Assembly (NCBI RefSeq): GCF_030929595.1
Contig: NZ_JAVFVR010000004.1
Coordinates: forward strand, 1 to 64,000
Direction: 5' to 3'
Length of the DNA stretch: 64,000 nucleotides
From: Flavobacterium sp. LHD-85
GTDB taxonomy: Bacteria; Bacteroidota; Bacteroidia; Flavobacteriales; Flavobacteriaceae
Positions 18,867 to 26,962 of the stretch are shown in pieces. Position numbers and translations under genes: made by a program. The notes below the pieces were generated by a model that worked only from the letters and a program-made list of their open reading frames with translations, ran no database searches and was not told where the DNA came from. Positions within the stretch are counted from its first letter, which is position 1, and the number at the start of each line of letters is the position of its first letter.

Positions 18867-18917
18867 TAAAGTTACGATTTATTGAGGTACTTTTTTAACT
18901 CAAATAATTTAACTTTG
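18867..18917. promoter_or_regulatory. Divergent promoter region of clpB and ytxJ
   Basis: TAACTTTG at 18910-18917 (plus) and TAACTTTA at 18874-18867 (minus) point outward toward ytxJ and clpB. Between them lies an inverted pair, TTGAG (18882-18886) and CTCAA (18899-18903). The spacing from these to the boxes (about 25) is longer than the usual 17-20, so a symmetrical regulator site is possible. Confidence 0.35.
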
Positions 18918-19025
18918 CATTCAAATATTCAAATTATATTCCATAGTAAAAAAACAGACAAAATGACGTAAAAAATTGAGTTTTTCTTATTTTAACACGT
19001 CAAAAAGTCATAAACTAAGTCAAAT

Positions 19026-19415
19026 ATGAGTTTTTTCAATTCAATCTTCGGAAGTTCAGAGAACTCAGAAGCAGCAAAAAGCAAAGTAAACTGGACAGAA
19101 TTAACAGATATGCTTCAATTAATGGAAATCGAAGCTATTTCTAATGAAAAACCAGTTGTCATTTTTAAACACAGCACAAGATGCAGTATCAGCCGAATGG
19201 CTTTAAAACAATTTGAAAGAGAATTTGATCTCGAAGAAGCAGTTGATCCATACTTTTTAGATTTGATCGCAAATAGAGATATTTCAAACGAAATTGCAAG
19301 TCGATTTGGAGTATATCACGAATCTCCTCAATTGATTTTAATCAAAAACGGAAAAGCAGTTTATGATGTTTCACACAGCGATATTGATGCTGAAACACTA
19401 AAAAGCAAGATCTAA
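19026..19415 (+). CDS. ytxJ: Bacillithiol-system redox-active protein YtxJ
   Basis: The 129-residue thioredoxin-fold protein has a single reactive cysteine in VIFKHSTRCSISRMALKQFE, the YtxJ/DUF2847 signature. It also has the cis-Pro region ESPQLILIKNGKAV. YtxJ proteins are thought to act as monothiol bacilliredoxins that remove bacillithiol from proteins. Its presence suggests that this organism uses bacillithiol, but no bsh biosynthesis gene is in the window. It is divergent from clpB, consistent with a stress context. Confidence 0.85.
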   Translation: MSFFNSIFGSSENSEAAKSKVNWTELTDMLQLMEIEAISNEKPVVIFKHSTRCSISRMALKQFEREFDLEEAVDPYFLDLIANRDISNEIASRFGVYHESPQLILIKNGKAVYDVSHSDIDAETLKSKI

Positions 19416-19419
19416 GTTA

Positions 19420-19612
19420 TCAGTTATGAATTATGAGTTATGAGTTAATTACTCAACTTAATCACTACAACAAAATTTAAAAATTATAAAGCCTGAAATT
19501 ATACAAATAATTTCAGGCTTTCATATTTCTACGCCAAGTCCAATTTTAATTCAAATTAGCGCTCAACTCATAATTCATAACTCATAATTTATAATTCACA
19601 ACTCATAATTAA
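19420..19612. repeat. TATGAGTTA-type repeat tracts in inverted orientation flanking a terminator
   Basis: Degenerate units of TTATGAATTATGAGTTATGAG occur at 19420-19446, and their reverse complements (AACTCATAATTCATAACTCA) at 19562-19610. Between them lies the hairpin at 19488-19521. The tracts are low-complexity and could form a large cruciform. No coding potential was seen. Confidence 0.7.
19488..19521. terminator. Bidirectional terminator between ytxJ and the DUF2157-like genes
   Basis: AAAGCCTGAAATTAT and ATAATTTCAGGCTTT form a 15-bp perfect stem around ACAA. It serves the convergent genes on both sides. Confidence 0.9.
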
Positions 19613-19614
19613 AC

Positions 19615-20778
19615 TTAAAAACTTCCGTCAGAGCCTCCACCGCTAAAGCCTCCTCCTCCAAACTCCATTGGAGAATCTGTTTTAACTTCTGGTTTCATTC
19701 CGAAAGTTGAAGCCACAACTAAAGCTTCTGCATTTAATAAATTATCTGAATGGTTAATTCTATCTGGTTTAAAGGTCATACCGCTTTCTTTTTCTTTTAA
19801 TTTTTTAATTGAAAAATAAGCAATTGCAAATAAAACTACACCTCCAAGTGTAAGCGCAACCTCAATTGGCAAAACGGAATGATAAAATCGAATGGTATAA
19901 ATTGAAAATGCAATCGCCAAAAAACTCAGCCAAAGCATTATTCTATCTTTTGCTTTTAAAGCCTGAACCAAATAAAGCACTGGAACGACAAAAGTAAACG
20001 CGTAAAAGAAATACGCAAACGGAATATCTGTTCCAGGTTTAACTTCTGTTCCTAAAAGTTCTACAGAAAGCTCTCTTACAACCAAATAATTACAAGAAAG
20101 ATAAAATAAAACTAAGCAAAAACTATTTGCCAATAATAGTCCATTGTAATAATAACCTTCGCTTAAACGATTCATCATTTTTTTTGTCAAAAAATAAAAA
20201 ACTCCCGCGAAAATCATTGCTACAAATGGCAAAATAGCTTTTCCGATATCTCCAAATTCAAACATTCCGTAAAATAAAAATGCAGTTGCCGAAATACAGA
20301 ATACAAGCATTGACAGCACATGCAGATATCTAAGAAACATAAAAAGCGCACCAACCGCTACAAAAAAAGCAATTACCATTTCGTAACCTTCTGTTGTTAT
20401 ACCTATTGCAGCTCCTAAACACAAAAGCGCATTCAATATAAAAGCATCATCTAAACCGTGATTATGATACTCCTGATTGGCAAGCAATTCTACTCCAGCA
20501 AACCCAACTGCAGCAAAAATATAACAGCAGATTTTAAAAAATGTATTCTCGGCACTTAGCCCAAACAAAGAAATTGCACCACAAATTGAACCATATAATA
20601 GGCAACCCAGCAAAAAGAAACCCACTCTAACTAGAATATTATTCTGGCTTTTTAAAACTGGCAGTTCTTTTTCTATAAATTTCTTCTGCTCTTTACTAAT
20701 GAAACCTCCTTTATACAAAGCATCCGCTTCATCAGCTAAAACTTCGTTGTCCAATAATTGTTTGTTGTATACTATCAT
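19615..20778 (-). CDS. Polytopic membrane protein with Gly-rich tail
   Basis: The 387-residue protein has a short soluble N-terminus (YKGGFISKEQKKFIEKELPV) resembling the DUF2157 start. About ten hydrophobic segments follow. The C-terminal tail PMEFGGGGFSGGGSDGSF is like the Gly-rich ends of TPM/YgcG and DUF2207-type proteins. Its start overlaps the stop of the upstream membrane gene (20775) by four bases, indicating translational coupling. The function is unknown. Both genes may form one membrane complex. Confidence 0.75.
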   Translation of the reverse strand: MIVYNKQLLDNEVLADEADALYKGGFISKEQKKFIEKELPVLKSQNNILVRVGFFLLGCLLYGSICGAISLFGLSAENTFFKICCYIFAAVGFAGVELLANQEYHNHGLDDAFILNALLCLGAAIGITTEGYEMVIAFFVAVGALFMFLRYLHVLSMLVFCISATAFLFYGMFEFGDIGKAILPFVAMIFAGVFYFLTKKMMNRLSEGYYYNGLLLANSFCLVLFYLSCNYLVVRELSVELLGTEVKPGTDIPFAYFFYAFTFVVPVLYLVQALKAKDRIMLWLSFLAIAFSIYTIRFYHSVLPIEVALTLGGVVLFAIAYFSIKKLKEKESGMTFKPDRINHSDNLLNAEALVVASTFGMKPEVKTDSPMEFGGGGFSGGGSDGSF

Positions 20779-21776
20779 TCTGCTATTTCTTTGTGGAAGT
20801 TTTTAATCAGTTTAATGAACATTATAATCGAGCCGACAAAATACGCTGGCAATAGGAATACTAATAATTCCCAAATATCTGAGAAGTCAACATTTTCAAA
20901 AACTCTAAACAAAACAATGTTCCCGCCGATGTAAGCATAAACAATCATAAATACATATAACGACATGGCTTTATATTGATAGCTTACCTTATAAAAATAG
21001 TATGTTGAACCAGCTAAAATTAGAGCAAAAATTACCCAAATTAAGGTATCATAACCTGTTAGATTACTGATGGCAGCAATACTTACAATATGCAGCGCAA
21101 AAGTGAGAAAAACTAAGCTAAAATGGGTTTTGAGCGAAATTCGCTGACTGTAGATTGTCCATAAAACCAATAAAACTCCTAGCATAACTGCAGAATAGCT
21201 TAAACTTTGGCTCGCATACAAATTATTACTGTCATTGAATATGTCTTGTGGCGTAACCGAAAGCCCAACATAAGCCGCCAAACCGGTAATCGCAATAGTT
21301 AAAACGCTCCTGTTATCAAAGTAATAAGCACAAAAGAAACTTACTACAGTTGGCACTAAAGTTGCTAATCCGTAATGCTCCCCAAAAGGTTTGTATTGAA
21401 ATTGAAGATATCCGATGAAAATACAGGTCAAAATATTTCCCGCCAAAACCAGATATTCTAAAACAGGATGTTCAAAAGTGGTTTCTGTTTTCTGAAAACC
21501 TTTAGAATGCTTGAAACAATAAAAAAAGCAAACCGCAATTACAATTAGAAGCAGAGACAGGATTGCAATATGGCCTATGGTATCAATATTTTTATAAATC
21601 AAAATTCCGATTCCTGAAGTAAACAGTAATACTGCTAAATAGAGGAACAGTTTTAATTCTGCGTTTAATGAAAAGATGTTTAGATTCCGATACGTTTTTA
21701 CTTCTTCAAACTGATTTTCAGTAATTAAGCCTCGCTCAAAAAGATGTAGAGCAGACTGTTCTTTGAATTTTTCCAT
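20775..21776 (-). CDS. DUF2157-family membrane protein
   Basis: The 333-residue protein starts with a soluble region (SALHLFERGLITENQFEEV) followed by ten or so transmembrane helices, beginning LFLYLAVLLFTSGIGILIY. This is the layout of DUF2157 proteins. It overlaps the next gene by four bases, so the two membrane proteins are made together. No transport or catalytic motif is recognised. Confidence 0.75.
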   Translation of the reverse strand: MEKFKEQSALHLFERGLITENQFEEVKTYRNLNIFSLNAELKLFLYLAVLLFTSGIGILIYKNIDTIGHIAILSLLLIVIAVCFFYCFKHSKGFQKTETTFEHPVLEYLVLAGNILTCIFIGYLQFQYKPFGEHYGLATLVPTVVSFFCAYYFDNRSVLTIAITGLAAYVGLSVTPQDIFNDSNNLYASQSLSYSAVMLGVLLVLWTIYSQRISLKTHFSLVFLTFALHIVSIAAISNLTGYDTLIWVIFALILAGSTYYFYKVSYQYKAMSLYVFMIVYAYIGGNIVLFRVFENVDFSDIWELLVFLLPAYFVGSIIMFIKLIKNFHKEIAE

Positions 21777-21958
21777 TGATTTGTTTTAAACTGGCACATC
21801 AAATATATGTATTTAGCATGAATTTTCTGCTTTTACTATAAAACCTTTCCTTTTTTTATAACAATGTTTTTGAAGATTACCTTAAAATTAAAAGTGTAAA
21901 AACAACATTTACAATTCTATAAATCAAAACTTTAAAACATAAATATTTAATAAATTAA

Positions 21959-21988
21959 TTTGAAATTAATCTGAATCTTTTACATTTG
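21959..21988 (+). promoter_or_regulatory. Putative promoter of the pectate lyase gene
   Basis: TTTG at 21959-21962 and TACATTTG at 21981-21988 are separated by 18 bases, a close match to the Bacteroidota consensus. The ATG is at 22027. Confidence 0.6.
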
Positions 21989-22002
21989 TGCAATCGATTA
22001 CA
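21989..22002. promoter_or_regulatory. Candidate LacI-type operator
   Basis: TGCAATCGATTACA is a near-perfect palindrome (one mismatched pair) with the central CG of LacI/GalR-family operators. It lies immediately after the -7 box, over the expected transcription start, where a repressor would block initiation. The cognate regulator is not in the window. Confidence 0.45.
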
Positions 22003-22026
22003 TTAAACCAAATAAACCACACTTAA

Positions 22027-23343
22027 ATGAAAACAAAACTTATTTTACTAGCATTGCTTCTGCCTTGCTCCTTTCTATTTGCTCAAAATTATTTCATGAG
22101 CGCACCTGAAGGATTTGCCGCTTCTGCAACTGGCGGAGGAAGTGCAACTCCAGTAACAGTTACAACTTTGGCCGATTTAACTGCAAAATTAAAATTAACC
22201 ACTCCGCAAGTTATATTAGTTTCAGGAACTATAAACTGCACATATACCAGTTTGCAGGTAAATGACAAAACCATAATTGGGCTTCCAGGTTCACGATTGG
22301 TAAATCTTGATCAAACTGCAGCGGGCTCAGGAATTCTAAGTTTGAAACCTGGTTCTAATAATATTATCATAAGAAACTTAATTTTTGAAGGACCTGGTGC
22401 ATACGATGTTGACGGACGTGATAATCTAACCTCAGAAGCGACTAATATCTGGGTGGATCATTGCGAATTTCAAGACGGAATGGACGGAAACTTCGACAAT
22501 AAAGGCGCTGCCGATAACATAACAGTTTCTTGGTGCAAATTCATTTATTTGAAAGCGCCAAAAGCTGGAGGTTCTGGCGGAGCCGACGATCATCGTTTTT
22601 CTGATTTAGTAGGTTCTTCTAAAACCGACGCCCCTTCTGATGGTCATTACAGCATTACTTTTAAAAACTGTTATTGGGCTGAAGGCTGCAAAGAAAGAAT
22701 GCCAAGGGCTAGAAATGCCGAACTTCATATTTTGAATTGCTATTACAATACATCTGTTTCTGGTTCACTAGCGATTGGTTTAGGCGGCGGAAGCAACAAT
22801 ACTACTTGTTATGTAGAAGGGACTGATTTTGCTAAAATCGGAACTGCTTTTAAAAATTACGTAAGTACTGATGGCGGAACAATTGGAGTTGCTTTTACAG
22901 ATTGTTTGAATGCGCCTGCAAATTCTGGAACTACAGTAGCAAAACCTTCTTATACATATAGCGTTTTGCCAATTGCTAATGTTGCTGGATATATTTCGAA
23001 CGCTTCATGTGGCGCTGGAGCAACGCTTCAGGTTACTGCTCAAGGCGTTCTTTCTACAAGCTGCAACAATTTGGGACTTAACGACAATACAAATAATCTG
23101 GATTTGAAATACTATCCATCGGTTATAAATCGTCTTTTGAACATTGATTTTTCAAGTTCTGATAATGGTATAGCAGAAGTAGATTTATTTTCTTCTAATG
23201 GTTCTAAAGTATATTCACATTCGAAAAGTGTTTCTCCTGACGAAAAATTAGAATTAAACGTCGGAAATCTTGCAAAAGGAATTTATGTCTGTAAAGTTCA
23301 AATAGACAACCGAAGCAAAACTTTTAAATTAGTAAAAAACTAA
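22027..23343 (+). CDS. T9SS-exported pectate lyase (polysaccharide lyase family 1)
   Basis: The enzyme should cleave polygalacturonate by beta-elimination. The 438-residue protein has a signal peptide (SFLFAQNYF) and a PL1 parallel beta-helix (about 25-345). It shows the Ca-site region NIWVDHCEFQDGMDGNFDNK and the catalytic-arginine motif CKERMPRARNAELHILN. A C-terminal T9SS type A domain (about 355-438) contains YYPSVINRLLNIDF and LAKGIYVCKVQ, ending KTFKLVKN. The predicted location is the cell surface or outside. No SusC/SusD pair or other CAZyme is adjacent, so it is not in a polysaccharide utilisation locus here. Confidence 0.92.
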   Translation: MKTKLILLALLLPCSFLFAQNYFMSAPEGFAASATGGGSATPVTVTTLADLTAKLKLTTPQVILVSGTINCTYTSLQVNDKTIIGLPGSRLVNLDQTAAGSGILSLKPGSNNIIIRNLIFEGPGAYDVDGRDNLTSEATNIWVDHCEFQDGMDGNFDNKGAADNITVSWCKFIYLKAPKAGGSGGADDHRFSDLVGSSKTDAPSDGHYSITFKNCYWAEGCKERMPRARNAELHILNCYYNTSVSGSLAIGLGGGSNNTTCYVEGTDFAKIGTAFKNYVSTDGGTIGVAFTDCLNAPANSGTTVAKPSYTYSVLPIANVAGYISNASCGAGATLQVTAQGVLSTSCNNLGLNDNTNNLDLKYYPSVINRLLNIDFSSSDNGIAEVDLFSSNGSKVYSHSKSVSPDEKLELNVGNLAKGIYVCKVQIDNRSKTFKLVKN

Positions 23344-23353
23344 ATTTCATAAA

Positions 23354-23383
23354 AAAGGTCATTGATTAATTTCAATGACCTTT
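23354..23383. terminator. Bidirectional terminator between the pectate lyase gene and argH
   Basis: AAAGGTCATTGA and TCAATGACCTTT form a 12-bp stem, with an A-run on one side and T on the other. Confidence 0.85.
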
Positions 23384-23406
23384 AACTTTTTATAGCCTAT
23401 TTTTAA

Positions 23407-24687
23407 TTAGAAAGCCGCTTTCATTTTATCTTTAATTGCATCAAGGCATAAATTATTGATACTTCCTTCATGCGTGTGCTTTGTAGCTTTTGGAGATTTA
23501 TACGTGCCTGCTTCCAATTGTTCAGCAACAGCTTTGTAAGCATCTCTAAACGGCATTCCTTCAACTACCATTTCGTTTAAAGTATCTACTGTAAACAAGT
23601 AATCGTATTTTTTATCTTCTAAAATATGCTCTTTTACCGTGATGTCTTTTATCGAGAAAATTGCAATATCCAAACAAGCTTTTAAGTTTTGAATAGCTGG
23701 AAACAAACCTTCTTTTAAAAGCTGTAAATCTCTATGGTATCCGCTTGGAAGATTATTGGTAATTAATGTGATTTCATAAGGAAGCGCCTGAATCTTATTA
23801 CATTTTCCTCTGATTAATTCGAAAACGTCTGGATTCTTTTTATGAGGCATGATGCTCGAACCTGTTGTAAGATGCGCCGGAAGACCTATAAAGTCAAAAT
23901 TCTGGCTCATATACAGACAAACGTCCATTGCAAATTTTGACAATGTCCCTGCAACGCTTGTCATAGCAAAAGCAATCGTTTTCTCAGCTTTTCCACGGCT
24001 CATTTGAGCTGCAACAGCATTGTATTTTAAAGTTTCAAAACCTAATTCTTTTGTTGTAAATGTTCTGTTGATTGGGAACGAACTTCCGTAACCTGCAGCA
24101 GACCCTAACGGATTCTGATCTACAATTTTTGAAGCTGCGTTCAACATTGTAATATCATCAATCAAGCTTTCAGCATAAGCAGAAAACCACATCCCGAATG
24201 ACGATGGCATAGCGATTTGTAAATGTGTATAACCTGGCAACAATACATTTTGATGTTTTTCTGCCGATTCCATTAACAAATCAAACAATGTTTTTACCTG
24301 TTCTTTAATTGCTTTTAATTCGTCTTTTAAATACAAATGAACATCTACTAAAACTTGATCGTTACGAGAACGCGCGGTGTGGATTTTCTTTCCTGCATCG
24401 CCAAGTTTTACGGTTAGAAGATATTCGATTTTAGAATGCACGTCTTCAAAACTGTCTTCGATTTCGAAATTACCTACTACGATATCAGCAATTATTTCAT
24501 TTAAAGCATCAACTAAAGAAGTTGTTTCTTCTTGAGTTAACAAACCGATTTGTCCTAACATTTTTGCATGTGCAATTGAACCTAAAGCATCGTATTTTGC
24601 TAAAACCAAATCCAGCTCACGGTCGTTTCCTACTGTGAATTGTTCGATTTGTTTATCTGTTGGTATTCCTTTTTCCCAAAGTTTCAT
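23407..24687 (-). CDS. argH: Argininosuccinate lyase
   Basis: ArgH cleaves argininosuccinate to arginine and fumarate, the last step of arginine synthesis. The 426-residue fumarase/aspartase-superfamily protein has the signature GSSIMPHKKNPD, HTARSRNDQVLVDVHLYLKD (substrate site) and LPGYTHLQIAMP. It is the last gene of the minus-strand arginine/proline cluster and lies about 60 bases after argE. That gap holds an inverted repeat. Confidence 0.96.
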   Translation of the reverse strand: MKLWEKGIPTDKQIEQFTVGNDRELDLVLAKYDALGSIAHAKMLGQIGLLTQEETTSLVDALNEIIADIVVGNFEIEDSFEDVHSKIEYLLTVKLGDAGKKIHTARSRNDQVLVDVHLYLKDELKAIKEQVKTLFDLLMESAEKHQNVLLPGYTHLQIAMPSSFGMWFSAYAESLIDDITMLNAASKIVDQNPLGSAAGYGSSFPINRTFTTKELGFETLKYNAVAAQMSRGKAEKTIAFAMTSVAGTLSKFAMDVCLYMSQNFDFIGLPAHLTTGSSIMPHKKNPDVFELIRGKCNKIQALPYEITLITNNLPSGYHRDLQLLKEGLFPAIQNLKACLDIAIFSIKDITVKEHILEDKKYDYLFTVDTLNEMVVEGMPFRDAYKAVAEQLEAGTYKSPKATKHTHEGSINNLCLDAIKDKMKAAF

Positions 24688-24702
24688 AGGTACTTTTTTT
24701 AG

Positions 24703-24735
24703 AAACCCGACAGGTTTTTAAAACCTGTTGGGTTT
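24703..24735. repeat. Inverted repeat in the argE-argH gap
   Basis: AAACCCGACAGGTTTT and AAAACCTGTTGGGTTT are 16-bp arms with one mismatch and almost no loop. Similar AAACCTGACGGG arms occur at 30746-30780. Confidence 0.85.
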
Positions 24736-24747
24736 AATTTCGTTTAA

Positions 24748-25818
24748 TTATAATTTAAAGAAATCAGTTAGTATTTTTATATACAAGTCGATTCCTTCCT
24801 CAATTTCATTTACAAAAATAAATTCGTCTGCTGAATGCGAACGTAACGTTTCTCCAGGCCCTAATTTCAGAGACTGGCAACTTAAAACCGATTGGTCTGA
24901 AAGCGTTGGCGAACCATACGTTGTTCTTCCTAATGCAATTCCTGCCTGAACCAGACCGTGTGCGATTGGAATAGACGAAGCATTTAAGTGCATTGATCTT
25001 GGTGTTACTTCGGCGTTTACATTTGCTTTTACAACTTCTAGAATTTCAGCATTTGTATAACGGTCAGTTACGCGAATATCTACTACCAAATCACATTCTG
25101 AAGGCACAACGTTATGCTGTTTTCCTGCATTAATCTGCGTTACGGTCATTTTTACGGGACCTAAAACGTCTGAGATTTTGTCGAATTTATAGTTTTTAAA
25201 CCATTCCATTACCGGAATTGATTTGTATAAAGCATTATCATCGTTTTGATGTGCTGCATGGCTTGCAGTCCCTTTTACTTTTACATCTAAAACTAACAAA
25301 CCTTTTTCTGCAACTGCTAATTGCATTAAAGTTGGCTCTCCGACAATCGCGCAATCTAGTTCTGGTAAGTGTTTTAAAACGCTGTTTAAACCATTTTTTC
25401 CACTGCTTTCTTCTTCTGCTGAAGCCACAATTACAATATTATGCGATAGATTTTGATTTTCGTAAAAATGAACAAATGTCGCTAATAAGGAAACCAAGCA
25501 TCCTCCTGCGTCATTGCTGCCTAATCCGAATAATTTTCCGTCTTTTTCGATTGCTTTAAACGGATCGTTGGTGTAAGCCTGATTAGGTCGTACAGTATCG
25601 TGATGTGAGTTTAGTAAAAGTGTTGGTTTGTTTTCGTCGAAATATTTGTTAAAAGCCCACACATTGTTGTTTTCTCTCTTGAAAGGAATTTCATTCTGAT
25701 TGAACCAATTTTCGATTAAAAGAGCCGTTTGATCTTCTTCACTTGAAAATGAAGGGGTTTCGATTAGGCTTTTTAATAAACTAATTGCTTCTTGGGTAAG
25801 CGTATCTATACTTTTCAT
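24748..25818 (-). CDS. argE: N-acetylornithine deacetylase-type M20 peptidase
   Basis: ArgE removes the acyl group from N-acyl-ornithine or N-acyl-citrulline. In an ArgF'-type pathway the substrate would be N-acyl-citrulline. The M20 metallopeptidase shows LLLNSHHDTVRPNQ, LFGLGSNDAGGCLVSLLAT, SAEEESSGKNG and DCAIVGEPT, which carry the zinc ligands and catalytic Glu. I use the ATG at 25818 (MKSIDTLTQEAIS, 356 residues). The 12 upstream codons come from a TTTGCCACGAAGGCGCGAAG intergenic repeat. Confidence 0.88.
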   Translation of the reverse strand: MKSIDTLTQEAISLLKSLIETPSFSSEEDQTALLIENWFNQNEIPFKRENNNVWAFNKYFDENKPTLLLNSHHDTVRPNQAYTNDPFKAIEKDGKLFGLGSNDAGGCLVSLLATFVHFYENQNLSHNIVIVASAEEESSGKNGLNSVLKHLPELDCAIVGEPTLMQLAVAEKGLLVLDVKVKGTASHAAHQNDDNALYKSIPVMEWFKNYKFDKISDVLGPVKMTVTQINAGKQHNVVPSECDLVVDIRVTDRYTNAEILEVVKANVNAEVTPRSMHLNASSIPIAHGLVQAGIALGRTTYGSPTLSDQSVLSCQSLKLGPGETLRSHSADEFIFVNEIEEGIDLYIKILTDFFKL

Positions 25819-25824
25819 AAGTTT

Positions 25825-25857
25825 GGTTTCTTTGCCACGAAGGCGCGAAGTCACAAA
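25825..25857. repeat. TTTGCCACGAAGGCGC-type repeat upstream of argE
   Basis: The sequence TTTGCCACGAAGGCGCGAAG with a following CACAAAG recurs, slightly diverged, at about 29400-29428 before proB (TTTGCCACAAAGGCGCTAAG). The remaining 25858-26089 gap holds another GCCACGAATT-type unit near 25948 and its inverse (AATTCGTGGCTAT) near 26073. No gene was seen in this gap. Confidence 0.7.
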
Positions 25858-26089
25858 GTTTTTTAATTCAAATCTGTGACATTTTTGATTGGCGCAAATT
25901 TCTAAAATTAAATTCTAAAAGCACTGCGCAGTTCCGTTTTTTTGCCACGAATTGCACGAATTTTCACAAATTATCTTTTTGTAACAGATTTAAAATCAAA
26001 ATAGACTTTTTAATATCTATTTAAAATTATTTTCTCTTTTTTAAGCCGAAAAAAATTAGTGTCAATTTGTATAATTCGTGGCTATATCT

Positions 26090-26866
26090 TTATAACGTAA
26101 TCGTTGTATGCGGAACATCTGAATTTTGGAGCATTCTGTGATGTCCAATTTTGATTTTCTGCACGCCTCTCGATAAACTATTGAAACAGTTATCCAATTT
26201 CGGAATCATTCCAGAATGGATTACTTTTTCTTCTTTTAGTTTATTGTATAATGGTTCGTTGATTTCTGTTATTACAGATGAATCGTCTTCTGAATCTTGT
26301 AAAACACCTTGTTTTTCAAAACAGTATGTTAGTGTAACATCAAAAACTTCTGATAATGCAATTGACAATTCGCTTGCAATGGTATCAGCATTGGTGTTTA
26401 ATAATTGTCCGTTTTTATCGTGTGTAATCGCACAAAAAACAGGGACAACTCCAGCTTCTAACAAAGTTGCCAGTAATTTGGTGTTGACTTGCTTTACATC
26501 GCCTACAAATCCGTAATCGATTGTTGGGTGGTTTCTTTTTGTAGACTGAATTAAATTTCCGTCTGCTCCAGAAAAACCAATGGCATTATTGTCTTTTGCC
26601 TGTAACTGCGCTACAATATGTTTGTTGATTTGTCCTGCATAAATCATCACAACAACGTCAAGCATTGGAGCATCTGTAATTCGGCGTCCGTCAATCATTT
26701 GAGGAACCAAACCAATACTTTGCGCCATTTTTGTAGCCGATTTTCCACCGCCATGAACTAAAACTTTATAGCCTTCAATTTTAGAAAAATCAGTTAAAAA
26801 TTGTTCTAATTCTGCCGGATTGTCGATGATGTTTCCACCTATTTTGATTACGGTAACTTTCTTCAT
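26090..26866 (-). CDS. argB: N-acetylglutamate kinase
   Basis: ArgB phosphorylates the gamma-carboxyl of N-acyl-glutamate. The 258-residue amino-acid kinase begins MKKVTVIKIGGNIID and has LVHGGGKSATKMAQ (ATP/substrate glycines), INTNADTIASELSIAL-type nucleotide contacts and the C-terminal SGMIPKLDNC loop. The start at 26866 is preferred over 26899 because the extra 11 codons are part of a GAACCTTTG-type inverted repeat lying upstream. Confidence 0.93.
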   Translation of the reverse strand: MKKVTVIKIGGNIIDNPAELEQFLTDFSKIEGYKVLVHGGGKSATKMAQSIGLVPQMIDGRRITDAPMLDVVVMIYAGQINKHIVAQLQAKDNNAIGFSGADGNLIQSTKRNHPTIDYGFVGDVKQVNTKLLATLLEAGVVPVFCAITHDKNGQLLNTNADTIASELSIALSEVFDVTLTYCFEKQGVLQDSEDDSSVITEINEPLYNKLKEEKVIHSGMIPKLDNCFNSLSRGVQKIKIGHHRMLQNSDVPHTTITL

Positions 26867-26867
26867 G

Positions 26868-26957
26868 AGGTTCAAAGGTTCAGAGGAACAAAGGGACAAA
26901 GTTTAGATTCAGTATCTTAAAACCTCTGAACCTTTGCAACTTTGAACCTTTGTACCT
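26868..26957. repeat. Inverted GGTTCAAAGG/CCTTTGAACC repeat in the argF'-argB gap
   Basis: GAGGTTCAAAGGTTCAGAGG (26867-26886) is mirrored by CCTCTGAACCTTTG and AACTTTGAACCTTTG at 26924-26954. The arms are imperfect and internally repetitive. They fill the entire gap. Confidence 0.75.
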
Positions 26958-26962
26958 GTAAA

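Noticed and set aside
19420-19612. Repeat tracts considered as a CRISPR array
   Set aside because: Units are short, degenerate and adjacent, without constant-length unique spacers, and no cas gene is present.
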